This document shows, in pieces, positions 1 through 8,209 of a stretch of 64,000 bases of DNA (position 1 is the first letter of the stretch; the number at the start of each line of letters is the position of its first letter). This stretch comes from Streptomyces sp. CB02261 (GTDB lineage: Bacteria; Actinomycetota; Actinomycetes; Streptomycetales; Streptomycetaceae): positions 293,201 to 357,200 of the forward strand of contig NZ_LIVX01000009.1 of NCBI RefSeq assembly GCF_001905665.1, in the 5' to 3' direction. Under the pieces are notes generated by a model. It searched no databases, was not told the DNA's origin, and saw only the letters and a list, made by a program, of their open reading frames with translations. A program made the position numbers and the translations under genes.

Positions 1-723
1 TCGGAGTACGTGCGCCGGCGGCGGCTCACCGTCGCGGGCGCCGAGGTGCTCGCCGGGGAGCGGACGCTCCTGGAGATCGCGGTCCGGTACGGCTACGGCT
101 CCGGGGAGGCCTTCGCCCGCGCGTTCCGCGCGGTGCACGGGGTCGGCCCCGGCGAGGCCCGCCGCACCGGGGCCGCGCTGCGCTCCCAGCCGCGGATGTC
201 CTTCCGCCTCGTCGTCGAAGGGAACAGCACCATGCGGTACAGGGTCGTGGAGAAGGAAGCCTTCCGGATCATCGGGCGCGGGACCCGGGTCCCCCTGGTC
301 CACGAGGGGGAGAACCCGGCCATCGCCGCGCACATCAGGTCCATCGGCCAGGAGGCCCTGGGTCGGCTCGCCCGCCTCTCGGACGGACAGCCGGAGGGCG
401 TCGTCTCGGCCGTCACCCACCTCACGGACAGCCGCGAGGAGGGCGCCGAGCTCGACTACTGGCACGGCGCCGTCAGCGGCGCCGAGGTCCCCGGGGAGTT
501 CGACGCGCTGGACGTGCCGGCCGGGACCTGGGCGGTCTTCGAGAACGAGGGCGCGTACCCGAAGGCGCTCCAGTACCTGTGGCGGGACGTCTTCACCCAG
601 TGGTTCCCGTCCAACCCGTACGCGAGCCGGCCCGGCCCCGAGCTGCTCGCCGTCCGGCCCTCGGCGGACTGGACGACGGCACGGGCGGAGCTGTGGATCC
701 CGGTGGAGCGCACGGGACGCTGA
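1..723 (+). CDS. AraC-family regulator with GyrI-like effector domain (5' partial)
   Basis: The frame is open from the first base, so the true start lies outside the window; the GTG at 10 is internal. The visible N-terminal part is the second half of an AraC-type helix-turn-helix, with a LAGERTLLEIAVRYGYGS-like segment and FARAFR. From about residue 75 it continues into a GyrI-like effector-binding domain (MRYRVVEKEAFRIIG near its start, ELWIPVE at its end). Family knowledge: such proteins sense small hydrophobic ligands or drugs and activate nearby genes. No obvious target is visible on this side. The gene ends before a strong hairpin at 745-775. Confidence 0.85.
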   Translation, partial: SEYVRRRRLTVAGAEVLAGERTLLEIAVRYGYGSGEAFARAFRAVHGVGPGEARRTGAALRSQPRMSFRLVVEGNSTMRYRVVEKEAFRIIGRGTRVPLVHEGENPAIAAHIRSIGQEALGRLARLSDGQPEGVVSAVTHLTDSREEGAELDYWHGAVSGAEVPGEFDALDVPAGTWAVFENEGAYPKALQYLWRDVFTQWFPSNPYASRPGPELLAVRPSADWTTARAELWIPVERTGR

Positions 724-744
724 CGGGGCGCGGGAAACACGCGG

Positions 745-775
745 AAGGGCCGGCGGGACACTCCCGCCGGCCCTT
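745..775. terminator. Bidirectional hairpin terminator
   Basis: A perfect 14-bp inverted repeat (745-758 and 762-775) with a 3-nt loop sits between the converging AraC-type gene and mqnE. There is no clear T-tract, which is usual for Streptomyces. Confidence 0.75.
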
Positions 776-790
776 CTCCCGTACGGGTCG

Positions 791-1954
791 TCAGACCCGC
801 ATCGCCTGCGGCGACTCCCGCAGCTCCGGGTCCGGGCCCGGGTACTCGCGGATGATCTCGTACCGCGTGTTCCGCTCGACCGGACGGAAGCCCGCGTCCC
901 GGATGAGTTCGAGCAGGTCCTCGCGGCCCAGCTTGTTCGGCGTGCCGTAGTTGTCGGCGTCGTGCGTGATCTTGTACTCGACGACCGAGCCGTCCATGTC
1001 GTCGGCGCCGTGCTGGAGCGCGAGCTGCGCCGTCTGGACGCCGTGCATGACCCAGAAGACCTTGACGTGCGGCACGTTGTCGAAGAGCAGCCGGGAGACC
1101 GCGAAGGTCTTCAGGGCCTCGGCGCCGGTCGCCATCGTGGTGCGCGCCTGGAGCTTGTTGCGGACCTTGCCGTCCTGCATGTCCACGAAGTCGTGCTGGT
1201 AGCGCAGCGGGATGAAGACCTGGAAGCCGCCGGTCTCGTCCTGGAGCTCACGCAGCCGCAGCACGTGGTCGACCCGGTGCCGGGGCTCCTCGATGTGCCC
1301 GTACAGCATGGTCGAGGGGGTCTTGAGCCCCTTCTCGTGGGCCAGCCGGTGGATCCGGGACCAGTCCTCCCAGTGGGTGCGGTGGTCCACGATGTGCTGG
1401 CGGACCTCCCAGTCGAAGATCTCGGCGCCGCCGCCGGTCAGCGACTCCAGACCGGCCTCGATGAGCTCGTCGAGGATGTCGGACGCGGACATCCCGGAGA
1501 TCGTCTCGAAGTGGTGGATCTCGGTGGCCGTGAAGGCCTTGAGCGAGACGTTCGGCAGGGCCTTCTTGAGCTCGGAGAGGGAGCGCGGGTAGTACCGCCA
1601 GGGCAGGTTGGGGTGCAGCCCGTTGACGATGTGGAGCTCGGTGAGGTTCTCGTTCTCCATGGCCTTCGCGAGGCGCACGGCCTCTTCGATGCGCATGGTG
1701 TACGCGTCCTTCTCGCCCGGCTTGCGCTGGAAGGAGCAGTAGGCGCAGGAGGCGGTGCAGACGTTGGTCATGTTCAGATGCCGGTTGACATTGAAGTGGA
1801 CCACGTCGCCGTTCTTGCGGGTCCTGACCTCGTGGGCCAGCCCGCCGAGCCAGGCGAGGTCGTCGGACTCGTACAGGGCGATGCCGTCCTCACGGCTCAG
1901 CCGCTCACCGTCCCGGACCTTCTGCTCAAGGTCGCGCTTGAGCCCAGCGTCCAT
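791..1954 (-). CDS. mqnE: Aminofutalosine synthase MqnE (radical SAM)
   Basis: This 387-residue protein matches MqnE along its length. MqnE is the radical SAM enzyme that joins 3-[(1-carboxyvinyl)oxy]benzoate to adenosine in the futalosine route to menaquinone. The iron-sulfur cysteines form the expected CX3CX2C motif at Cys66, Cys70 and Cys73 (CTASCAYC), followed by the TIM-barrel signatures FTATEIHH and LTGGGAEIF. The ATG at 1954 has a GGGAGG-like ribosome site 5' of it. It sits next to an Lrp-type regulator and close to mqnL-mqnP-mqnM, so several menaquinone steps are clustered here. Confidence 0.95.
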   Translation of the reverse strand: MDAGLKRDLEQKVRDGERLSREDGIALYESDDLAWLGGLAHEVRTRKNGDVVHFNVNRHLNMTNVCTASCAYCSFQRKPGEKDAYTMRIEEAVRLAKAMENENLTELHIVNGLHPNLPWRYYPRSLSELKKALPNVSLKAFTATEIHHFETISGMSASDILDELIEAGLESLTGGGAEIFDWEVRQHIVDHRTHWEDWSRIHRLAHEKGLKTPSTMLYGHIEEPRHRVDHVLRLRELQDETGGFQVFIPLRYQHDFVDMQDGKVRNKLQARTTMATGAEALKTFAVSRLLFDNVPHVKVFWVMHGVQTAQLALQHGADDMDGSVVEYKITHDADNYGTPNKLGREDLLELIRDAGFRPVERNTRYEIIREYPGPDPELRESPQAMRV

Positions 1955-2015
1955 GTGCGGCCGCCTCCCTTTTCTCCGAAATCAGACTTCGTCCACCGTA
2001 CTCTCAGCCGTTCCG

Positions 2016-2471
2016 TCAGCCCTCTTCGGGCAGCTCTCCGACCCTGTTCTCCCACTTCGTGGAGAGCACGATGGTCGTCCGGGTGCGGGAGACGCCCTTG
2101 GTGCCGCTGAGGCGGCGGATCGTCTTCTCCAGGCCGTCGACGTCGTTCGCGCGCACCTTGAGCATGAAGGAGTCGTCGCCGGCGATGAACCAGCAGTCCT
2201 CGATCTCGGCGAGGTCCTTGAGGCGGCGGGCCACGTCCTCGTGGTCGGCGGCGTCGGAGAGGGAGATGCCGATGAGGGCGGTGACGCCGAGGCCGAGCGA
2301 GGCGGCGTCGACGGTGGCGCGGTAGCCGGTGATGACTCCGGCCGCCTCAAGACGGTTGATGCGGTCGGTGACGGAGGGGCCGGAGAGCCCGACGAGCCGG
2401 CCGAGCTCGGCGTACGAGGCACGCCCGTTCTCGCGCAGAGCCTGGATGAGCTGCCTGTCCACGGCGTCCAT
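2016..2471 (-). CDS. Lrp/AsnC-family transcriptional regulator
   Basis: An Lrp-type regulator of about 151 residues. An N-terminal winged helix (MDAVDRQLIQALRENG, then YAELGRLVGLSGPSVTDRI) is followed by a RAM ligand-binding domain. I chose the ATG at 2471 because a GGAAGG ribosome site lies about 10 bases upstream and the protein then begins exactly where family members usually begin; ATGs at 2489 and 2507 are possible but have weaker sites. It lies between mqnE and mqnM, so control of menaquinone genes is plausible but is inferred from position. Two palindromes upstream (2510-2551) are candidate operators. Confidence 0.9.
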   Translation of the reverse strand: MDAVDRQLIQALRENGRASYAELGRLVGLSGPSVTDRINRLEAAGVITGYRATVDAASLGLGVTALIGISLSDAADHEDVARRLKDLAEIEDCWFIAGDDSFMLKVRANDVDGLEKTIRRLSGTKGVSRTRTTIVLSTKWENRVGELPEEG

Positions 2472-2509
2472 AGGTATGAAGCCTTCCATTGTCCAGCGAT
2501 ACCGCAAGT

Positions 2510-2551
2510 TTAGGTATAGAATCTAAGGTACACAGGGGTCGACACCCTGTG
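2510..2551. promoter_or_regulatory. Two palindromes in the Lrp-type gene / small ORF divergent region
   Basis: TTAG-N9-CTAA lies at 2510-2526 and CACAGGG-N7-CCCTGTG at 2531-2551. A direct repeat of ATCTTTCAG follows at 2553-2561 and 2575-2583. They lie between the Lrp-type gene and the divergent small ORF, which suits an autoregulator binding site. The assignment to the Lrp-type protein is inference. Confidence 0.45.
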
Positions 2552-2597
2552 AATCTTTCAGCAGATCAAAGACGATCTTTCAGGAGTGGTGTTCACC

Positions 2598-2723
2598 GTG
2601 TACACGATCGAGATGGCCTACGCCCGTATGCGCGAGCTGCAGGACCTGGCCAACCGCTCGCGTGCCCACCAGCCGACCGCCGCATCGAAGCGCGCCGACA
2701 AGAAGCACGCCAAGAAGCGCTGA
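2598..2723 (+). CDS. Small basic conserved protein, 41 aa
   Basis: A short ORF beginning at GTG 2598 with a CAGGAG ribosome site 11 bases upstream. It encodes a 41-residue protein with a hydrophilic helix (MAYARMRELQDLANRS) and a lysine/arginine-rich tail (KRADKKHAKKR). Its TGA abuts the stop codon of mqnM on the other strand (TGATCA). I recall similar short proteins at this position in other Streptomyces but know no function; a nucleic-acid-binding role for the tail is only a guess. It is divergent from the Lrp-type gene and shares its control region. Confidence 0.6.
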   Translation: MYTIEMAYARMRELQDLANRSRAHQPTAASKRADKKHAKKR

Positions 2724-3419
2724 TCAGACCGGGCGGGTCGCTCCACCGAGCTCTCCCTCCCAACGGCGGTACAGCCGGTGCGGCACCCCCGCCGCGTCGA
2801 GTACCCGCCCGGCGACGAAGTCCACCAGATCCTGGATGTGCGTCGCCCCCGCGTAGAACGCCGGAGAGGCGGGCAGCACCACGGCGCCCGCCTCGTCCAG
2901 CGCGACCATGTGCTTGAGCGTCTGACCGTTCAGCGGGGTCTCCCGCACGGCGACCACCAGCGGACGCCGCTCCTTCAGCGTCACGCTCGCCACCCGCTGC
3001 AGCAGGTCCTTCGACAGCCCGAGGGCCACTCCCGCCACCGCCGCGGTCGAGGCCGGCACCACGAGCATCCCCTTCGCCGGGTACGAACCCGACGACGGCC
3101 CCGCGGCCAGGTCGCCCGCCGCCCAGTACCGCACGTCGCCCAGCGAACCGGCGACGTCGAAGGTGTCCGGCTTCCCGTCCGCCCCCCGCGCCAGCCACGT
3201 CCCCAGGTCCTCACGCCAGTGCGCGTCCCGGAACGAGATCCCCGTCTCGTCGAGCAGCGTGAGCCGCGAGGCCCGCGACACGACGAGGTCGACGCTCTCC
3301 CCCGCGGCGAGCAGCCCCCTCAGTACGGCGGCGGCGTACGGCGTACCCGACGCCCCGGAAACCCCCACGACCCAGGGGGTGCGCTTGCCGTCGTCCATGC
3401 CGTCGAGCCTATCCGTCAT
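2724..3419 (-). CDS. mqnM: UbiX-type flavin prenyltransferase of menaquinone synthesis (MqnM)
   Basis: A 231-residue UbiX/Pad1 flavoprotein with the N-terminal GVSGASGTPYAAAVLRGL nucleotide-binding loop and the C-terminal ATHIQDLVDFVAGRVLD helix. Family members make prenylated FMN, the cofactor of UbiD-type decarboxylases, so it should activate the mqnL product encoded in the same operon. The gene follows mqnP by 11 bases. ATGs at 3419 and 3398 are both plausible; the second gives a conventional start (MDDGKRTPWVVG), the first couples more closely to mqnP. The name follows the assigned futalosine-pathway prenylation/decarboxylation set. Confidence 0.88.
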   Translation of the reverse strand: MTDRLDGMDDGKRTPWVVGVSGASGTPYAAAVLRGLLAAGESVDLVVSRASRLTLLDETGISFRDAHWREDLGTWLARGADGKPDTFDVAGSLGDVRYWAAGDLAAGPSSGSYPAKGMLVVPASTAAVAGVALGLSKDLLQRVASVTLKERRPLVVAVRETPLNGQTLKHMVALDEAGAVVLPASPAFYAGATHIQDLVDFVAGRVLDAAGVPHRLYRRWEGELGGATRPV

Positions 3420-3430
3420 CGGGCCGGCCG

Positions 3431-4333
3431 CTACGGGGTGAGCCCGCGGACCAGCAGGTCGAGGAGGGCGCACACGAAGAGGCTGATCCCGATGAAGCCG
3501 TTCGTCGTGAAGAACGCCCGGTTCAGACGGGACAGGTCGTGCGGCTTCACGATCGAGTGCTCGTAGCAGAAGGCGGCCGCCACGATCACCAGACCGGTCC
3601 AGAAGAAGACACCCGCGCCGGTCGCGAGGGCGTACCAGACGAGCAGGCCGGTGGTGACGACCGCGGAGGCGCGGGCGCCCCACAGGGCGGCCGGGATGCC
3701 GAAGCGGGCCGGGACGGACAGCACGCCGTGCGCCCGGTCCGCCTGCACGTCCTGGCAGGCGAAGATCAGGTCGAAGCCGCCGATCCAGACGCCCACCGCG
3801 AGGCCCAGGATCACCGCGTCCCAGGACCACGCGCCGGTCACCGCGATCCAGGCGCCGATCGGGCCGATCGCCTGGGCGAGCCCCAGGATGGCGTGCGGGA
3901 AGTTGGTGAACCGCTTCCCGTACGGATAGACGACCATCGGGATGACGGCGAGCGGCGCGAGCGCCAGACAGAGCGGGTTGAGCAGGGCCGCGGCGCCGAG
4001 GAAGACGACGACGGCGATCCCGGCCCCGGTCCACGCCGACCGCACCGACACCGCGCCGGTCACCAGCTCGCGGTTCGCGGTCCGGGGATTACGCGCGTCG
4101 ATCTCGCGGTCGATGATCCGGTTGCAGGCCATGGCGAAGGTCCGCAGCCCCACCATGCAGACGGTGACGAGGAACAGCTTCCACCAGTGGATGTTCCGGT
4201 CGAGCTGGAACATCGCCGTGAGCGCGGCGGTGTAGGCGAAGGGCAGCGCGAAGACCGAGTGCTCGATCATCACGAGCCGCAGGAAGGCCTTGGTGCGTCC
4301 CGGCTGGGCGCCGGGCACGGCCGCGGTCGTCAC
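3431..4333 (-). CDS. mqnP: UbiA-type prenyltransferase of menaquinone synthesis (MqnP)
   Basis: A 300-residue integral membrane prenyltransferase with about eight hydrophobic segments. It carries both aspartate-rich motifs of the UbiA family: NRIIDREID at residues 71-79, and a second DVQAD motif near residues 195-199. It is expected to prenylate the dihydroxynaphthoic acid precursor in the futalosine pathway. Its ATG overlaps the mqnL stop (shared ATGA at 4330-4333), so the two are translationally coupled, and mqnM follows directly. Confidence 0.92.
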   Translation of the reverse strand: MTTAAVPGAQPGRTKAFLRLVMIEHSVFALPFAYTAALTAMFQLDRNIHWWKLFLVTVCMVGLRTFAMACNRIIDREIDARNPRTANRELVTGAVSVRSAWTGAGIAVVVFLGAAALLNPLCLALAPLAVIPMVVYPYGKRFTNFPHAILGLAQAIGPIGAWIAVTGAWSWDAVILGLAVGVWIGGFDLIFACQDVQADRAHGVLSVPARFGIPAALWGARASAVVTTGLLVWYALATGAGVFFWTGLVIVAAAFCYEHSIVKPHDLSRLNRAFFTTNGFIGISLFVCALLDLLVRGLTP

Positions 4334-5787
4334 AGCCCGTACTCCTTCCAGCGGCGGTCCACGAGGGCGGCCGTCGCCGGGTCCGACTCGACCATGTCCG
4401 GCCAGCCGCCGTCCCGGGTGTAGCCCTCCTCGGGGAGCTTCTTCGTGGCGTCGATGCCCGCCTTGCCGCCCCAGAACTGCTGGTAGGAGGCGTGGTCGAG
4501 GTGGTCGACCGGACCTTCGACGACCGTGAGGTCACGGGAGTAGTCGGTGTTCCCGAGGGCCCGCCAGGACACCTCGTGCAGGTCGTGGACGTCGCAGTCC
4601 TTGTCGACCACGATGATCAGCTTGGTCAGCGACATCATGTGCGCGCCCCAGATGGCGTGCATGACCTTCTGCGCGTGCTTCGGGTACTTCTTGTCGATCG
4701 AGACGATCGCGCAGTTGTGGAAGCCGCCCGACTCCGGCAGGTGGTAGTCGACGATGTCCGGCACGATGATCTTGAGGAGCGGCAGGAAGAAACGCTCCGT
4801 CGCACGGCCGAGCGGCCCGTCCTCGGTCGGCGGCCGGCCGACGACGATCGACTGGAGCAGCGGACGCTTCCGCATCGTCACGCAGTCGATCCTCAGCGCG
4901 GGGAAGGGCTCCTGCGGGGTGTAGAAGCCGGTGTGGTCGCCGAAGGGCCCCTCCGGGAGCATCTCGCCCGGCTCAAGCCAGCCCTCGACGACGACCTCGG
5001 CGTTCGCCGGGACCTGCAGCGGGACCGTCTTGCAGTCGACCATCTCGATCCGCTTGCCCTGCACGAAGCCTGCGAAGAGGTACTCGTCGATGTCGCCCGG
5101 CAGCGGGGCCGTCGAGGCGTACGTCACGGCCGGCGGGCAGCCGAAGGCGATCGCGACCGGCAGCCGCTCGCCCCGCTCCGCCGCCACCGCGTAGTGGTTC
5201 CGGCTGTCCTTGTGGATCTGCCAGTGCATGCCGATGGTGCGCTTGTCGTGGCGCTGGAGCCGGTAGAGGCCGAGGTTGCGCACCCCGGTCTCCGGGTGCT
5301 TGGTGTGGGTGAGCCCCAGGTTGAAGAAGGACCCGCCGTCCTTGGGCCAGGTGAAGAGCGCGGGCAGCCGGTCCAGGTCGACGTCGTCACCGGTGAGGAC
5401 GACCTCCTGCACGGGGGCGTCGCCCGACTTCACCTTCTTCGGCGGCACGTGGACCATCGAGCCCAGCTTGCCGAAGGCCTCCCGGACCCCGACGAAGCCC
5501 TGCGGCAGCTCGGGCTTGAGCAGCCCGCCGATCTTCTCGCTGATCTCGCCGTAGGACTTCAGGCCGAGGGCCTTGAGCAGCCGGCGGTCCGTCCCGAAGA
5601 CGTTCATCGCGAGGGGCATCGAGGAGCCCTTGACGTTCTCGAAGAGAAGCGCCGGGCCTCCCGCCTTGTTCACCCGGTCGACGATCTCCCCGACCTCCAG
5701 GTACGGGTCGACTTCGGCCTTGATGCGCTTGAGGTCGCCTTCGCGCTCGAGGGCCCTGAGCAGCGAGCGGAGATCGTCGTAAGCCAT
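4330..5787 (-). CDS. mqnL: UbiD-type decarboxylase of menaquinone synthesis (MqnL)
   Basis: A 485-residue UbiD family decarboxylase, the usual family length. Recognisable parts are DLRSLLRALEREGDLKRI at the N-terminus, GDHTGFYTPQEPFPALRI in the middle and VSIDKKYPKHAQKVMHAIWG near the C-terminus. It needs the prenylated FMN made by the UbiX-type product of mqnM and is expected to decarboxylate the naphthoate intermediate. It is the first gene of the mqnL-mqnP-mqnM operon and overlaps mqnP by four bases. Confidence 0.92.
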   Translation of the reverse strand: MAYDDLRSLLRALEREGDLKRIKAEVDPYLEVGEIVDRVNKAGGPALLFENVKGSSMPLAMNVFGTDRRLLKALGLKSYGEISEKIGGLLKPELPQGFVGVREAFGKLGSMVHVPPKKVKSGDAPVQEVVLTGDDVDLDRLPALFTWPKDGGSFFNLGLTHTKHPETGVRNLGLYRLQRHDKRTIGMHWQIHKDSRNHYAVAAERGERLPVAIAFGCPPAVTYASTAPLPGDIDEYLFAGFVQGKRIEMVDCKTVPLQVPANAEVVVEGWLEPGEMLPEGPFGDHTGFYTPQEPFPALRIDCVTMRKRPLLQSIVVGRPPTEDGPLGRATERFFLPLLKIIVPDIVDYHLPESGGFHNCAIVSIDKKYPKHAQKVMHAIWGAHMMSLTKLIIVVDKDCDVHDLHEVSWRALGNTDYSRDLTVVEGPVDHLDHASYQQFWGGKAGIDATKKLPEEGYTRDGGWPDMVESDPATAALVDRRWKEYGL

Positions 5788-5877
5788 AGGGGCAAGTATC
5801 GGTCACCGGCTACCCTGGACCTGTCACCGGGGCCGCCGTAGCGCGCCCCCGCCACCGCTTCCAGGGGGCTGTCCCAC

Positions 5878-6279
5878 ATGCTCAGGGCGCTGCTGTTCAT
5901 CCTGCCGCTGGCGCTGATGATCTACGCCTTCATCGACTGCCTCAACACCCCGGAGGAAGAGGTCAAGCACCTTCCGAAGCCGGTCTGGGCCATCGTCATC
6001 CTGCTGTTCTCCGTGGTCGGAGCGGTCGGCTGGATCGCCGCGGGCAAGGAGCGCCGGCCGAGGACCAGGGGCGGCGCGGGCGCCGGGGGCTGGGTCGCGC
6101 CCGACGACAACCCCGAGTTCCTGAAGTCGCTCAAGGACGAGAAGAAGAGCGAGCAGGACGACCGGGCGGTCCTCGACGACCTGGAGGCGGAACTGCGCCG
6201 CGAGGAGGAGCTGAAGGACCGCGAGCGGCGCGAGGAAGAGCTGAGGAAGCGCGAGCGCGGCGAGGACACCGAGGGCTGA
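5878..6279 (+). CDS. PLDc_N-domain membrane protein
   Basis: A 133-residue protein with two transmembrane helices (residues about 3-20 and 38-55) around the FIDCLNTP and LPKPVWAIVILL signatures of the PLDc_N (phospholipase D nuclease N-terminal) family. A charged Glu/Arg-rich coiled-coil tail follows from about residue 90. No catalytic HKD motif is present, so it is not itself a phospholipase. It is read divergently from mqnL and its role is unknown. Confidence 0.85.
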   Translation: MLRALLFILPLALMIYAFIDCLNTPEEEVKHLPKPVWAIVILLFSVVGAVGWIAAGKERRPRTRGGAGAGGWVAPDDNPEFLKSLKDEKKSEQDDRAVLDDLEAELRREEELKDRERREEELRKRERGEDTEG

Positions 6280-6313
6280 TGGGACCGGAGCGCGGCGCGG
6301 GGCGGGAGGACTG

Positions 6314-7204
6314 ATGGAGCTGCGGCTCCTGGCCACCTTCGAGAAGGTCGCGGCGGTCCTGTCCTTCACGCGGGCCGCGGCCGACCTCGGTTACGCCCAG
6401 TCCAGCGTCACCGGCCAGATCCGGTCCCTGGAGTCCTCGCTCGGCGTGGAGCTCTTCGAGCGGCTCGGCAGCCGCATCCGGCTCACGGAGGCCGGGGAGC
6501 GGCTCCTGCCGTACGCGCGCCGCATGGGCGAGCTGGCGGAGGAGGCCCGCGCTGCCGTGGCGAGCGCGGGGGAGCCCTCGGGGACGATCGCCGTGGGCAC
6601 GATGGAATCCCTCACGTCCTACCGGCTGCCGCCGCTCCTGGAGTACTTCCACCACCGCTACCCGGCGGTGCGGCTCACCCTGCGGCCCACGCTCGGGGAC
6701 GAGACCCGGCGGGCGCTGCGGCAGGGCACGTACGACGTGGGTTTCCTGATGGAGCCCGACACCGAGCACGAGGGCCTGGAGTCGGAGGTCCTCGCGCCGG
6801 AGCCGCTGGTGCTGGTCGCCGGTCCTGGCCATCCGCTGGTGGGGCGCGCGGGGCTGACCGCGGCGGACCTGGCCGGGGCGCAGCTGGTGGGCACGGAGCC
6901 GGGCTGCCCGTACCGCGACCTGTTCGAGGCGGAGCTGCGGGAGTGGGCGCCGCCGTTCATGGAGTTCGGCACGATCGAGGCGACGAAGCGCGGGGTGGCG
7001 GCGGGCCTCGGGGTGGCGCTGCTGCCCCGGGTCGCCGTCGCGGCGGAGCTGGCGGCCGGGGCGCTCGTACGGCTGGACTGGGAGGCGCCGTTCACGCTCT
7101 TCACGCAGCTCGCGTGGCGGCGGGGGAAGCGGCTTCCGGCTCATGTCCGGCTGTTCGTGGAGCAGGCGCGACGACTCGTGCGGGAGCAGAGCCCGACAGC
7201 GTGA
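6314..7204 (+). CDS. LysR-family transcriptional regulator
   Basis: A 296-residue LysR regulator. The N-terminal winged helix-turn-helix reads MELRLLATFEKVAAVLSF, then AAADLGYAQSSVTGQIRSLE. A periplasmic-binding-like effector domain starts near residue 90 (GTIAVGTMESLTSYRLPPLL). The last 104 bases overlap the 3' end of the convergent EamA transporter gene, an antisense overlap. Because the two genes are convergent, the usual divergent LysR-target arrangement is absent and its target is unknown. Confidence 0.92.
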   Translation: MELRLLATFEKVAAVLSFTRAAADLGYAQSSVTGQIRSLESSLGVELFERLGSRIRLTEAGERLLPYARRMGELAEEARAAVASAGEPSGTIAVGTMESLTSYRLPPLLEYFHHRYPAVRLTLRPTLGDETRRALRQGTYDVGFLMEPDTEHEGLESEVLAPEPLVLVAGPGHPLVGRAGLTAADLAGAQLVGTEPGCPYRDLFEAELREWAPPFMEFGTIEATKRGVAAGLGVALLPRVAVAAELAAGALVRLDWEAPFTLFTQLAWRRGKRLPAHVRLFVEQARRLVREQSPTA

Positions 7205-8036
7205 CCTTGAGGCTGGCGAGGACGATCAGCGGGACGCCGAGGGCCTGGACGAGCCCGATGTGGTGGCCGTACACCGCCCAGTCGACACCCATGGCGACGG
7301 CCGGGTAGGTGAAGGCGAGGACGGCGATCTTCGCGGTCGGCAGCTTGGCGTAGGCCGCGTACATCAGGACGTACATGAGCCCGGTGTGGATGAGCCCGAG
7401 CCCGGCGAGCCACAGCCAGCCGGTCCCGAGTCCGCCGACGGCGCCGAAGTCGGCGAAGGGAAGCAGCAGCGGCAGTCCCACGACCACCTGCACGAGGGCG
7501 ATCAGATGCGGCCGTACGCCGGTGATCCGCTTGGTGACGAAGGTGGCGAGGGCGTAGAGCACGGCGGCGGCGAGGGCGAAGCCGAGCCCCTTGAGGGAGG
7601 CGGTGTCCCCGGGCCGTACGCCGGAGACGAGGACGAGCCCGGCGAAGGCGACGGCGAGCCAGGCCGGCTTTCCGGCGGAGATCCGCTCCCGCAGGAACAG
7701 CGCCCCGAGGAGCACCAGGAAGAAGGGCTGCGTGTGGTAGACGACGGTGGCGAGGGAGATCGAGGTGGCCTCGTACGCCTCGAAGAGGAACACCCAGTTG
7801 AAGACGATGAACACGCCGCCGAGCGCGGCGAGTCCGAGCTTCCTCGGGGTGAACCCGTGCCCGGTGAAGAACCCCCGGGCGAGGCTGTAGGCGCCGAGGG
7901 CGGCGGCCCCGAAGAGGCACCGGAAGAACACCACCTCGAACGGTGACGCCCCGGACTCGACGACGAAGACGCCGAGGGTGCCGGAGAGCACCATGGCGAG
8001 GGTCAGTTCGATGGTTCCCCTGGTCTCGTTTCTCAT
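7101..8036 (-). CDS. EamA/DMT-family transporter
   Basis: A 311-residue drug/metabolite transporter with two EamA repeats and about ten transmembrane helices. The first repeat starts TIELTLAMVLSGTLGVFVVE; the second starts after the GDTASLKGLGFALAAAVLYA segment. The ATG at 8036 places the first helix immediately after a short cytoplasmic N-terminus. The C-terminal 35 residues are Ala/Pro/Arg-rich and are encoded opposite the 3' end of the LysR gene. The substrate cannot be read from the sequence; relatives export amino acids or small metabolites. Confidence 0.88.
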   Translation of the reverse strand: MRNETRGTIELTLAMVLSGTLGVFVVESGASPFEVVFFRCLFGAAALGAYSLARGFFTGHGFTPRKLGLAALGGVFIVFNWVFLFEAYEATSISLATVVYHTQPFFLVLLGALFLRERISAGKPAWLAVAFAGLVLVSGVRPGDTASLKGLGFALAAAVLYALATFVTKRITGVRPHLIALVQVVVGLPLLLPFADFGAVGGLGTGWLWLAGLGLIHTGLMYVLMYAAYAKLPTAKIAVLAFTYPAVAMGVDWAVYGHHIGLVQALGVPLIVLASLKVTLSGSAPARVVAPAPRTAGHEPEAASPAATRAA

Positions 8037-8185
8037 GGGGACGACGCTACGGACGGTGCCGGGGCCGGGCCACGAGCCAGTGCGCAGAGCTGCCGATGGG
8101 GGCGATCGGCGGAGCCGATGGGGGCCTTCGGGCGGCCGGAATACCTCCGCGCGGAAGGGGGTTGGCCCCGAGGCAGGAGGCATCC

Positions 8186-8209
8186 ATGACACCGGAGCAG
8201 ACGACATGA
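8186..8209 (+). CDS. Possible 7-codon leader ORF overlapping the FMN reductase start
   Basis: A strong AGGAGG ribosome site (8175-8180) is placed for an ATG at 8186 that encodes MTPEQTT and stops at TGA 8207-8209. The stop overlaps the ATG of the next gene as ATGA. This could be a translationally coupled leader peptide. The downstream gene also has its own GGAG site within the leader, so the leader is not required to explain its translation. Confidence 0.35.
   Translation: MTPEQTT

Noticed and set aside
962..2110. Plus-strand open frame opposite mqnE
   Set aside because: The product is an Asp/Val/Leu-rich shadow; mqnE on the minus strand is unmistakable.
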